From: Phyto melanocephala
Taxonomy: Eukaryota; Arthropoda; Insecta; Diptera; Rhinophoridae
NCBI GenBank assembly: GCA_941918925.1
Contig: OW799234.1
Location: forward strand, 82,064,997-82,128,996
DNA: 64,000 nt
Reading direction: 5' to 3'
Position numbers and translations under genes: made by a program. Each line of letters opens with the position of its first letter. Position 1 is the first letter of the stretch. Below the pieces are notes generated by a model. It was not told where the DNA came from and ran no database searches. It worked only from the letters and a program-made list of their open reading frames with translations. Of this stretch, positions 44,598-55,239 are shown piece after piece.

Positions 44598-45336
44598 TTA
44601 TACCCTTCACCTGTGGTGCACAAGGGTATATATAGCTTTGTCATTCCGTTTGTAATTTCTACAATTTTCATTTCCGACCCCACAAAGCGTATATTTTCTG
44701 AAAGCTTATGGATAGAGGAGTCGATTAAGCCCTGACCGTCTGTCCGTCTGTCCGTGTGTTGGTTGAAATCAACTTTTAGAAGCAACTATATGTTCCTCAG
44801 ATCTGTATATGGTATCAATCTCTTGGAAATATCCAGGAATGAATCGCTATTGAAATTCAGCACAATCGCCCCATAACTTTCTGAGATATGAGCAAAAAAC
44901 CACGACCACCTCGTTTTTTTACGCAATTACAACAACAACAACAACATACATACATACATACATGTAAAAAACATACCAAACAAAAAAAATTCCAAAAAAA
45001 AAAATATATTAAAAATAAGAAAAAAATAATAAAAAAAACTACAAAAAAAAAATTTAAAAAAAATTTAAAAAAATTTTTTCAAAATTTTTCTAAAAAATTT
45101 TTTTAAAAAAATTTAAAAAAAATATAAAAAAATAATAAAATATAAATAATATATTAAATAAAATAAAATAAATTTTTTTTGGCTCAGCTGGGATTCGATG
45201 CCACATTTATTCTAACGTGTACGTATACACGTATTTTATATGGGATGAATGGTGATACAAACAATTGTTATAGCATGACTACACGTTGTGAAGGGTATAT
45301 AAGATTCGGCACGGCCGAATATAGCGCTGTTACTTG
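44598..45336 (+). mobile_element. HINE, chimeric between the two subfamilies
   Basis: The 5' end is TTATACCCTTCACCTGTGGTG, as in the 20605 copy, while the core and 3' part (poly-A, 'ggctcagctgggattcgatgcc', hairpin ATTCGGC-ACG-GCCGAAT, TTACTTG) are as in the 31139 type. The lysine-rich open frame at 44888-45106 is the poly-A core. Confidence 0.75.
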
Positions 45337-45934
45337 TTTTTTTAGTAAATTGAATTCGGTAACTATTATGTAGCCTTTTTCATATTTTCTTACCACAACG
45401 AGTTTGAATTAGACATACCAACAGCTACCCTTTTTCTATGCTTGTAATTATCCTTAATTTTATCACTAGTTTTGCTTTGTTACAATTCATTTATGTATTT
45501 TATGAAACGTTAAATTTGAACCACTCTATTGTATAGACATTATGCAGTACGTGTTTTATGTTCAAAAGCGGAAATTACGTAACAAATAAAAAAATACATA
45601 AAAATAAAACGAACAAAAAAGTGTTTAAAAAGATTTAAACTTTAAGATAAACATTTTCAACAGCTTCAAGATTCTTAATGAAAAAAGAAAAAATAAATGT
45701 TTGCAAATTTTTATTTAACTCTATTTCTCAGAAATGTTTAAATAGCAAATGACTAAAGAAATTTCCTATTAAGGAATTTCTTAAATAAGAACAAAATGTT
45801 TGGTAAAATAAGAGCTTATTTATTCAAAAGCAATGATCAAAGTAGGTTTTAAGAATTTGATACTGCTCTAATATTTCAAACTCAAAAAGAAAAGAAAGGA
45901 ATGATTACAAAGGAAAAAATTCGATCATATATCA
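45337..45934. other. AT-rich sequence, nothing recognised
   Basis: No credible exon or paired termini. Confidence 0.4.
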
Positions 45935-46177
45935 GTGGCTTGGAGCTAAAAGGTCCAATGTCACTTTTTTGCTCTTTTAAGTTAATCATTGCATTTGATT
46001 TGTTTTTTTGCTCTATTTCATTATGGTAAAACAGCTAAAGTCATACTTAACCCAGAACAGCTTCATAAATAAAATGCTGGCCAATGTCACTATGAAAGCA
46101 TCTATAAAAGTTAAAGTTCAATTCCAATTTTCTCAAAAGTAAATATTTTGACATTGGCCCTTTTAGCTCCAAGCCAC
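45935..46177. mobile_element. 243-bp MITE
   Basis: GTGGCTTGGAGCTAAAAGG and 'ccaatgtca' at the left return in reverse complement at the right (TGACATTGGCC..CCAAGCCAC) with one difference. No clear target duplication. Confidence 0.65.
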
Positions 46178-46544
46178 AGATATGTATATTAATACTTTCC
46201 GACCCTCCATAAAATGGAAAAGAGTGACTTATTTAGCAGTATTATCAAGTAAGTAGATAGGAAAGGGGGTTGCAGAAAGCAAGAGGCACCTCAAACACCC
46301 ACACTCGGAGACCAATATGGTCCATTATGTTCCCTTTGATAGAAGAAAAAACCGAGATAAATAGAGGAAAGAAAGGGTGAATCGAGGAAAGAGATAGTTT
46401 ACAAGAATAAGAATAAAAGACAACTTGAACTCTATCGGGCCCTCACTGTCCGTTAACAAGGCACTCGACCCCCATAATGAATCCAATGATATTCTCCAGT
46501 CTGCACCTTCTTGGATTTTAAATTTTAACAATGTTCGATAAATT

Positions 46545-47575
46545 CTACTAATTAAGCCATTTTATTTGATATACATATGTAGGGTTGAGAAAAAAAATTA
46601 TCCGTCATTTTGTTTAGGGCGCCATTTTCGATGTTAATTTTTTTTACCAATATTGTGTGTGTTGAAGGAGGCAAGTTCGTAGTTACTATATTTGACCCAT
46701 ATATCCGCCATTTTATATCGGACACCATCTTGAAAGTTAAGTTATTAAAAAATATTAATATAATTACTGTATTAAACCCATATATAAAATAATTTTACAC
46801 CATTTTGAGGTGGCGATCATCTTGTATTTTAAACGTTTTTTATAGTGTATTATATAGTGCTTTCTTTTGATACCTATATCGCTCCTCTAAGTTGACCAGA
46901 AGCTAAAGAAAATTGATAATCGTTAGTAAATTTTTGGAAAAACACCAAAGTACTTGTATAGCTGTAAACCGATTTGTCAGTGTAATTTTTTGGTTCGTTG
47001 TCGTGTCCAAAAATTTAAAAATGTTACTCCTTACAATAAGATTATGAGAGAAAACAGAGGCTTATGTCTCAGAAAATAATGGGGCGATTGTGCTTGATTT
47101 CAATAGCGATTCATTCCCGGATATTTCCAGAATACTGATACCATATCTGGACAACATACGAGGATTTCTAAAAGCTGATTTAAACCAACACACGAGCAGA
47201 TGCACATTGCTTAATCTACTCCCCTAGTCATAAGTTTTCAGAAAATATATAAAGGGTCCGGCATAATTGGGCAATTTTTCTTCGAAAATGAGCAAGGAGT
47301 GGCCGTTACAGTCAATGCCGATCGTTATCGGGCTATGTTGAACGAATTTTTGTTCAAAAAAATTGAAGAGAAGGATATTGGCAAAATTTGGTTTCAACAG
47401 GACGGCGCTACGTGCCACACAGCCGAAGCTACACTCGATGTTTTGCGCCCTGTTTAAAAAAAAGAAGTTATTTGGCAGACCCTTAACTTTATTGGGTCGA
47501 AAATAAAAATTATAGAAATTACAAACGGAATAATAAAGCTTTATATACCCTTGGCACCACATTTGAAGGGCACAA
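46545..47575 (-). mobile_element. Decayed HINE (second subfamily) interrupted by a mariner fragment
   Basis: Minus-oriented: 'ccgccattttatatcggacacc', 'caataatggggcgattgtgc'-type block, 'acacacgagcagatgcac', then the interruption at 47246-47485. The HINE resumes at 'attgggtcgaaaataaaaat' and ends at 'caccacatttgaagggcac'. The 3' hairpin end is missing. Confidence 0.6.
47246..47485 (+). pseudogene. Mariner transposase fragment inside a HINE
   Basis: Encodes GIIGQFFFENEQGVAVTVNA and IWFQQDGATCHTAEATLD, the catalytic middle of a rosa-like transposase. The edges read AAGGGTCCGGC and, in reverse complement, AAGGGTCTGCC, next to TA-rich HINE sequence. It may therefore have moved as a tiny element, or be a deletion relic. 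Confidence 0.62.
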
Positions 47576-47829
47576 AAATATGTCTAAATATGCCTATATG
47601 CCTATTAACTATTTATTTGAAATGATTTTCGTTTTCAGCTTAAGATATGTTTAGTGAGTTAGGGCATTTCCACAGCCATTCTACTGCTTTTATAAAAGGT
47701 AAAATAATAAATATGTGAATCTATATTTTTATATTTCCGAACCTTCTTCGTTCGACTATAGTCGTGCTTGCAATGTGTCGTATGACTTATGTATATGTTG
47801 TCCCATTTTACATTAGTGGAAGAAACACC

Positions 47830-48080
47830 AGCGGAAATCCCCCTTCGTTGTAAACAGATCATGCAAATGTTACAGTTCTTGCAAGTCTAATAAGTATTCT
47901 ATTGCAAATGTTGCCTTTGAAAATTTCCAACTGTTTTTAGTATTGGAAATAAGTGCTTGTATGGGAAATGTAATTTCAGTGTATATTGTTTTGTGGTGTT
48001 GCAAACTTAAGAACATATACTAGACTTACAAGATCTGCAACATTTGCATGATCTGTTTACAACGAAAGGTGATTTCCGCT
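47830..48080. mobile_element. 251-bp MITE with ~65-bp imperfect inverted repeats
   Basis: AGCGGAAATC and 'cgttgtaaacagatcatgcaaatgtt' at the left return in reverse complement at the right with a few differences. The middle is about 120 bp of non-coding sequence. No clear target duplication. Confidence 0.68.
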
Positions 48081-48823
48081 ACTGTGAAAATATTTTTTCT
48101 TTACAACTATATGCTGCAACACATGAAACATTTTTATTTAAGTTTAAAGTAAGCTGCATAAATGAAAGAGACATGCAAATATTGATATTTTTCCAGCTTT
48201 ATTTAAATAAATTGAGAGTGAATTTTTTATAAATTACATAAAAAAAAAATGCCAAACCAAAACAAAGTCAAAGTATTCGAAGTTACAGCAGTATATTTGA
48301 TTATGGACTGTATCTCTTTGACAGCGCTTTTGCTTTAAGTTGCAGCCGCAATTCTGTTTTAGCATAGAATATGATGTGAAAAACAAAATTTGTTTTAATT
48401 CGCGTAAATTACTGAGTTAGGAACAGAATATCAGTCAGTTGCAAAATATTTTGGTATTCTTATCAATGCTGATCAAAAGTATTTTCCTATTGACTTCATT
48501 CTGCGGTGTGCCTTTTTTATTATTTGCAGTGATTTTACAATCATTTTTTAATTTATACTCTCAACACAAAATTATATTTATTTCAAAATAAAGTTTAAGT
48601 TGCAACTGGGTTTGAGTTTAATAATTCAGTTGTACATGCACATTCTACATATTTTAATTTTTTAATTGAGTTTTAGTTTTCATTCATACTAGTTATTTTA
48701 TTACTATAGATTTTATGTTGTTGTGAAAACTTTAGTTGCTACGAATTCGTTTACAAAAGAAAAAAAAACAATTACAACGATTATAAAACTAACAACTGCG
48801 ACAAAAACAAACTAAAATAAAAA
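48081..48823. other. AT-rich sequence, nothing recognised
   Basis: No credible exon or paired termini. Confidence 0.4.
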
Positions 48824-49652
48824 CAAGTAAGAGTGCATATTCGGCCGTGCCGAATCTTATATACCCTTCACAACGTGTAGTCATGCAATAACAGTAGTTT
48901 GTATCACCATTCCCCATATGAAATACGTACATACATATAAAAAAAAAATATACATATATAAAAACATCCCATTGTAAAATTATAAATTTACGTATGTATG
49001 TTAAATAAAAAAAAAATTTAAAAAAAAAATTTAAAAAAAAAATTATTATATATATAATATATATAAAACAAAAAAAATAAAAAAAAAATTAAAAAAAAAA
49101 ATTAAAAAAATATAAAAAAATTTAAAAAAAAAAAATAATAATTAAAATATAAATAATATATTAAATAAAAATTAAATAAAAAATAAAAAAAAAATAAAAA
49201 AAAAAAATTTTAAAAAAATTAAAAAAAAATGTTTTTTTGGCTCAGCTGGGATTCGATGCCACGTTTTCTCTAACCAGTATACACGTTTGTATGTATGTAT
49301 GTTGTTGTTGTATTGTTGTTCTTGTGAAAAAAAAATCGAGGTGGTCGTGGGTTTTTGCTCATATCTCAGTTGTTTATGTACCGATGTTTCTGATTTTCAA
49401 TACCGATCTACTCCCGAATATTTCTGATATTTTAATACCTATATCCAAACTATGTCGGGGGGCTTCAAAAAGTTGATTTCAACATACACACGGACAGACG
49501 GACAGACTGACAGACTGACAGAGCTTAATCGACTCCCCTATTCATAAGCTTTCAGAATATATATACTTTATGGGGTCGGAAATGAAAATTGTAGAAATTT
49601 CACACGGAATGACAAACCTATATATACCCTTTTTCACTGTGTGAAGGGTATA
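48824..49652 (-). mobile_element. Complete HINE, head-to-tail with the next one
   Basis: Hairpin end 'caagtaagagtgcatattcggccgtgccgaat' at the left, poly-A core 48990-49230, and 5' end TATACCCTTCACACAGTG at the right. The 3' terminus of another HINE (TTACTTG on the minus strand) abuts this 5' end directly. Confidence 0.8.
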
Positions 49653-50924
49653 ACAAGTAAGAGTGTTTTATTCGGCCTTGCCGAATATGACAATACACTA
49701 TTTACTATCATATGTTGGTATATTGACCACATCGTTACATATCCTAGATTACAGATTTCATGTTATATGCCATTTTCTTAATTTTATTTTTAAAACCATC
49801 TTTGATTTTGAAATTTTCCGGTATGTTACTAGTTAAGCCCTTTTATTGATATTGATGGGGTTAAACAATTTTTGCCATTTTGTTTAAGATGGCATCTTGG
49901 TTTTTACACTTTTTTAATAGTTCACTGTATTTAACTGGTCATGGCCTTTCATTTGATACACTATTGGGCGTAAAAAAAAACACCGAAGCAGTTGTATTTT
50001 TATATTTATATCTCAGTTGGTTTCTAACCGATTTTTCAGTACTTCTTACCAATAATTTTCGAGACTACGGTTTGTATTTTAGTATCTTTAGCGTGCCAAA
50101 AAATAAGTTATCAGCATCAGTAAGATATATCTAATATATATATTTTTTTATACAATTTTTGCCTATAACTTTGCCGATATGTTTTTACGAATAGTCCTAG
50201 AGGCATATTATATCTATTAACAGTAACAACTGTATCTATAAATTATCCTAGGTCTAACGAACTTTAATTTTTATGGTAGAAATATGGGAGAAACAAGAGA
50301 CAGTCGTGTTTATTTGCTTATATTTAAAAAAGTTATGGGGCAATTGTCCTAATTTTCAATATCGATCTACTCCAAAATATTTTTGATATTTTGAAATATT
50401 AGACAGGCTTACCGATATCGAGGGGTTCGGAAAAACTGATTGAAGGGTACACACATGTAGGGGGAATATCGAAGCAGACCACTACTATCACGGGTCCCTT
50501 TTCGACCCCCTTCGCTCCTCAGTGATTTCGAGTCCACCGATCAGTATACCTTCAATCACTGAGTCCCGCGCCACAACCGGCGTTTGCTCTGGACTAGGAA
50601 AACGATTTCACACTGCCGACTGGTGATTGTCGACAATCCTCATCGCACAGTCCTTTGTAATCGCCAGCATCTCCCTCAGACTAAGGTCCCCCATCGCACT
50701 CACACTTAAAGTGTGCTTGCCTGTGATCCTGTGAAGGGAAAAAAACGAAATCAATCGTTTTTATCAGAAAGTTATGGGGCGATTTCAACCAACACACGGA
50801 CAGACGGTCATGGCATAGTGGACTCCTCTATTCATAAGCTTTCAGAAAATATATACTTTATGAATATTGCAGAAATTGCATACGGAATGATAAACCTATA
50901 CTCACATACTCTGTGAAGGGTATA
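49653..50924 (-). mobile_element. HINE (second subfamily), composite, with a GC-rich insert
   Basis: 3' end 'caagtaagagtgttttattcggccttgccgaat' at the left, 'gccattttgtttaagatggc' middle, up to 'gattgaagggtacacac' near 50463. After the GC-rich block the HINE pattern restarts at 'agttatggggcgatttcaac' and 'cacacggacagacggtc' and ends at GTGAAGGGTATAA. It is either one split copy or two partial copies. Confidence 0.62.
50464..50735 (-). other. GC-rich insert of unknown origin
   Basis: About 270 bp of distinctly GC-rich sequence stands inside the AT-rich HINE. On the minus strand a stretch near its start is open (GGPLSLREMLAITKDCAMRI). A plus-strand 'gatttcgagtccacc' resembles a tRNA-type B box but no A box fits. 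It may be a retroelement fragment or a SINE. Confidence 0.35.
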
Positions 50925-51434
50925 ACAAGCAATAATTGTTACTTGTCGTTGGTACGGCTACTTCATCGTTATTACAATTGTCATTGTTCACTTGCATTTG
51001 CAATTGTTACGAGAGTTTTGTAGCTGCTGCTACTGTCACTGCAACCAAAAGCTGCTGCAAATTATCAATGAAAAAACAGCAGCTACACAAACAACGAAAA
51101 GAAGTCATGAGTAGATGAATGAATAAAACAAAAAAAAATATGAATGAATTAATGGATTGCTGTGTGAGTGCTTAGGTGAATGACTACTAACTGACAGTTT
51201 GTCTCAATGACAGACTTAAATAACAACAGTAGCAGCAACAACTTTTAAACAAATGTTTACATGCTTGGCTGAGTCTGCGCGCAGTTTGACACAGTTTCAA
51301 AAGGTTGTTTGTTTTTATTTTTTTTTATTGAGTTTGACTGTGTTCGTGTGGGATCACATGCTTGCCAAATTGTAGGAGACGGTGTCAGCTAAACATTTCA
51401 AGGTATGTGGGATGTATGATTAGAATTATTTATA
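50925..51434. other. Non-coding, rich in CTG/CAG-type triplets
   Basis: 'gtagctgctgctactgtc' and 'agctgctgc' repeats around 51025-51090 and 'aacaacagtagcagcaacaac' near 51220. The short open frame is not convincing. Confidence 0.35.
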
Positions 51435-51436
51435 TA

Positions 51437-52652
51437 AGGTGATTTTTTAAGCCTAATTGAACTTGAAACAAAATCTAAATTTGAATAAAAAAGTTTTTCT
51501 ATTCAAAAGAATAAATACATGGCATTAACATTTGCAAATGATTTCGGGCATATGGACAGCACGACTGTACTTGACGTTAAATTTTGGACCAAATTGCACG
51601 ACTTTGAATGCTAATCGACAAGTTCATTACTCGAAATGAAATTATCGCCAAATTTCTATTTCAATAAATCGATAGATGTTGTTGGTCGCTAAAAAGCACA
51701 CAGAGTCATTTTGTTGAAAACAATTTTTGTTGAAAACAAAAATCATTGATCATGATGCAGTAACGATCTTTATTGACCGTGACGCGAATTCCGGCTTAAT
51801 TTTTAAAGATATAAGGCCCGATAATGCCACCATCGTATAAATCGTACCAAACGGTGAATTTTTTTGGATAAAAGGGAGGCTTAAATGTTTGTTGTGAATT
51901 GGTCTTACTTCATATGCGGCAATTTTGTTTTTTAAAAAGCTCGTTTAGTTAGAACAAGGGTGCCCCGGTGGACTGGTCAGTAGTGCCCTGGTCTGCTAGT
52001 TTGGGGGTTGCAGGTTCGATTCCCGCCAGAGACTCTGAACTGGTCTGCTTCTCTTTCTCTTCTTTTCTCCTTCTATTCTATTCATATGGAGCGCACAACA
52101 TGCCAAATAGGCATAAGTGTATTCCTGTCGTGGGTTTAAGCTTTTAGGGCCCCTCCTTTTTAACCTAAGCTAAGTTAAAACAAAGACTTATGGCTGAACA
52201 CTGTGGTTATAAAACATTTCCTTTAATAAATTAAATGTGGCATGAGCTGTGTGACATGTTTCGCCGCCTTGCTAAAACCACAGCTCCTGCAGATCAAAAT
52301 TTTTTACGTTAAACAGTCAGTGTTTTGGATTTAACGGTGTCTCAACACATACCTTGAGTATTATCTTCATTACAAATACGGTAGTTTTGTTTATTGACGT
52401 ATCTATTCAAAAATAAAAGTGAGCTTTATCACTAAACTTCGCTTATAAAAATCTGGATCAACGGCAACCTTGTTTTAAGCCCATTCACCGAATTTAAGCC
52501 TTGATATTTATGCGTCAGTCTATTGATGTTGAAATGCCAAACCAAAAGTGTTGTTGCCAACTTAAAGTTTTATTCCTTTATAAAAACACCCGGTATATTG
52601 ATTCATTTGACTTATGCCATTCCTCAGTTCTATTGTGCTTAAAAAAACACCC
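51437..52652 (-). pseudogene. Decayed mariner related to the 59408 element, split by a SINE
   Basis: The termini 'aggtgattttttaagcc' and 'gcttaaaaaaacaccct' match the 59408-60330 element. Internally, 'atttgcaaatgatttcgggcatatgg', 'tcgccaaatttctatttcaata' and 'ataaggcccgataatgcc' match its antisense coding with many substitutions and a deletion near 51588. The right part (52190-52640) still carries the 5' half that the 59408 copy has lost. Confidence 0.75.
51958..52172 (+). mobile_element. tRNA-derived SINE, 215 bp, with 11-bp target duplication
   Basis: Begins GGGTGCCCCGGTGGACTGG and has an A-box-like TGGACTGGTCAGTAG (51969-51983). Thirty bases later comes a perfect Pol III B box, GGTTCGATTCC (52013-52023). 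A non-tRNA body with a C/T-rich run (about 52047-52080) follows. The flanks are agttagaacaa (51947-51957) and agttaaaacaa (52173-52183), an 11-bp duplication with one mismatch. The surrounding mariner aligns across the gap, which confirms an insertion. No poly-A tail is obvious. The cloverleaf is not intact, so this is not a tRNA gene. Confidence 0.78.
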
Positions 52653-53363
52653 TACACATATAAAGATGAATTTTGTTGTGATTTCCGTTAACAATAATTT
52701 TTTTTTTTATATAGAATGTACGTACATACGTATGCATGAAATAATGCTGTAAAGAGTTTTACGAAAAATCGCTAAAATCAATATTGAATTTCGAAATAAA
52801 AAAAATACGGATATTAAAAGGATTGAAAAAGTTTTTTTTTTAATAGGTAGACATTTAAATTGGCTGCTTTGTACGTTTATATTCCAAAATATAAAAATAT
52901 AAATAATAAAATATGCCCTAATTTTATGACTTAAGATGTGAAAAAGGGGCTGAATTTGGGAAAATTGAGAGTCATCAATTTGTGACTCAAATAAAAGATT
53001 TTTATACAAAATTAAATTTTCAACAAACGGCACTTGCAAGTTCATCCACAGTTATTTGATAAACAATTGTTTTGCTAAAAGAGTATTTGTAGATAAAAAC
53101 TATACAAATTGAAAATCAAATGCACTTTAATAGTAAAAAAAGTAAAATTATTTTTTATGTAACTTTACGCTATATTTGTGTCTGTTCCTTGCTTGTAAGC
53201 TAAGGGCTCTTGCAGACTACACTACTGATTAAGCAGTCGTTGTTGTAAACACTTACTTAGACAAAATGAAAAAGTAAATAACGTGAATAGCGTCAGTCAT
53301 TTTTCTTAAATGTCTTCAAAATTAAAATAAAAATTATTTAGAGTTTAATTTACCTTTATTTTT
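52653..53363. other. AT-rich sequence with a repeat shared with 60545
   Basis: 52919-53090 matches 60545-60718 in the same orientation ('caacaaacggcacttg', 'cagttatttgat.aacaattgttttg'). Otherwise nothing recognised. Confidence 0.55.
52919..53090 (+). repeat. Unclassified ~170-bp repeat, copy 1
   Basis: Shares the order 'aagatgtgaaaaagg', 'gtgactcaaat', 'tttcaacaaacggcacttg', 'agttatttgataaacaattgttttg' with 60545-60718 at roughly 80 percent by eye. No TIRs or coding found. Confidence 0.55.
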
Positions 53364-53691
53364 ATTATTTAACAGAAAGGGAATCAGATTGAAGTGTGAA
53401 GTGTTGAAGTGTGCAGTTCATTGCGGAAAAATTTTAAAACGAAAAAAACATAGAAAAATAGAAAATTAAATTATTCTTGGAGGAAAATCCCAAGACGTCA
53501 AGAAAAAGCGTGATTTCCCAGGCAATACTGAAGTGTAATTGCGGGAAATTCAGAGAAAAAAGGTGCAGTACCTGGAATTTACCTGTGGGGTAATTAAAGC
53601 GACGGTGTGAAATTATTCTACCTGAGATTGTCGAAAACTGAATTAAATTTCAACAAGTTTTGTTACCCTCTGATAAGTGTAAGAGGGAAAT

Positions 53692-55239
53692 ATGGAGGAA
53701 GATGAAACTCTTAACCCAAATAAGAAACGGCCTAGAGTCGGAGCCACCGTCGAAGAGCTTCGACGAGTAATTTGTAAAAAAGATAGCGAGTTCGAACTGA
53801 TGACTAAAAAGTTCAACTATATTGAAGAAGAGAACGCAAAGCTAAGGAAAACTGTCGAGGATTTGTTGATGCGGTTGCAAGATAGAGACAATAAAAAAGA
53901 AAGTTTCTCAAGCGAGGATGACATGCAGGTTGAAGAGGAAATTGCCAAACAGCCTGTTAAAAAAATAGCCGAAAAATCAGCCAATAGTGCTAAGAAATTA
54001 ACTAATATGGTAAATAGCCGATTGCCGAATTCACCAGTCGTCAACAACCAAAAGAAAAAAGTGCAAGCTAGTCAGAAGGAGAAAGCTACAAAAATTACTG
54101 AGGTTTCATCCCGGAGTAAGACAGCTATAAGAGAAGGAGAGAAAAAGAGTAAGTCTGTTCCGATAATAACGACGTACGACATTAACGTAAAGAGTGTAAT
54201 AGATTCTATTGACAATAAGTTAGGTCATAAGAACTATAATGTTAAGATTTTAGGTAGTAATGTATCTAATATAGGAGTCTGTACCCTTGAGGACTTTGAT
54301 AAAGTTAAGGGCTTGCTAGAGGAACAGAAGGTAAACTTTTATACGTATACGCCTAAGGGTTTACGACCATTTGTCGCTGTGATAGAGGGACTTCCACATT
54401 CTTTCGAGTCTGTGGAAATTTTGGAGAATTTGAATGACCTACAGACAAACGTCAATATAATTGGTCTATCTAAACTGGGGAACGACAAATGGATTGTTAG
54501 GATGACTAGGGATTCTGACATTGAGAAATTTTACAAAATTAGGTATATTTTACGTTGTAGGGTATATATTAGGAAATTTATTCGAAAGGGTGTAACACAG
54601 TGTTACAATTGTCAGCGTTTCGGTCATGTATCGGTCAACTGCCGAATGCCTTATAGGTGTGTAAAGTGCGGAGGGTCTCATGGCCCAGGCAAGTGTAATG
54701 TACCACCAAGGGGGGAGAATAACGCGGAGACATTGGTAACTAATCCGGCTACAGGACAGGTGTCTAAGAGGGTTGGTTTGCCAGTAAGATGCATTAATTG
54801 CAGTGTTGAAGGCCATGCGGCTAGCTCGAAAGAGTGTCCGCGGAGAATTGAGCTCCTCCGCAAATTGGAGGAGAAAAAATCACATGGGGGCGGTTCTCGT
54901 ACCCGTATTGTAGCATCGAATGGGAGTGGGTTGAAGAATGGAGTCTCATATGCGGCAGCAGCTGGGGCTGCTTTTACTACCGATCGACAACTGACAACAT
55001 CAAAGGTTGCACAAGGGTCGGGACCGGTAAGGTCTCAGGGGGATGATATTTCATTGAGGTCAGCCATGGCTCAATATGAGACCATAAACCGTGATTGTGG
55101 ACGCTTCTTTGGGGGTGAATTACTACAGTGTTTGGGTAAAATAGGTAAATTTGCTAGGGAATATAGGGAATTGAGTAATGACGAGGACAAATCAAGGGCT
55201 CTTCTTGGTATGTTAATGACATTGGGACATCATGGATAG
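53692..55239 (+). CDS. Retrotransposon ORF1 (gag-like, CCHC zinc knuckles)
   Basis: 515 residues. This is the nucleic-acid chaperone/RNP protein of a non-LTR element. Residues ~28-65 are charged and heptad-like (KKFNYIEEENAKLRKTVEDL), a probable coiled coil. Residues ~65-165 are basic and low-complexity. Residues ~220-300 hold a folded RRM-like/PRE_C2HC-type domain (VAVIEGLPHSFESVEILENL). Three zinc knuckles follow, starting near residues 304 (CYNCQRFGHVSVNC), 323 (CVKCGGSHGPGKC) and 367 (CINCSVEGHAASSKEC). The third has a longer last spacing. The start is the first ATG of the open frame after a 312-nt leader. The stop TAG overlaps the ORF2 start in the string ATGGATAG, so ORF2 is probably translated by termination-reinitiation. 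Confidence 0.92.
   Translation: MEEDETLNPNKKRPRVGATVEELRRVICKKDSEFELMTKKFNYIEEENAKLRKTVEDLLMRLQDRDNKKESFSSEDDMQVEEEIAKQPVKKIAEKSANSAKKLTNMVNSRLPNSPVVNNQKKKVQASQKEKATKITEVSSRSKTAIREGEKKSKSVPIITTYDINVKSVIDSIDNKLGHKNYNVKILGSNVSNIGVCTLEDFDKVKGLLEEQKVNFYTYTPKGLRPFVAVIEGLPHSFESVEILENLNDLQTNVNIIGLSKLGNDKWIVRMTRDSDIEKFYKIRYILRCRVYIRKFIRKGVTQCYNCQRFGHVSVNCRMPYRCVKCGGSHGPGKCNVPPRGENNAETLVTNPATGQVSKRVGLPVRCINCSVEGHAASSKECPRRIELLRKLEEKKSHGGGSRTRIVASNGSGLKNGVSYAAAAGAAFTTDRQLTTSKVAQGSGPVRSQGDDISLRSAMAQYETINRDCGRFFGGELLQCLGKIGKFAREYRELSNDEDKSRALLGMLMTLGHHG

Noticed and set aside
44888..45106. Lysine/phenylalanine-rich open frame
   Set aside because: It is the poly-A/T core of a HINE read as protein; there is no conserved domain.
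47224..47562. 112-residue minus-strand open frame
   Set aside because: It is the antisense of the mariner fragment plus HINE sequence; the plus strand carries the recognisable transposase.
51958..52030. tRNA gene
   Set aside because: The A and B boxes are present but a cloverleaf with proper acceptor pairing is not, and target duplications show a SINE.
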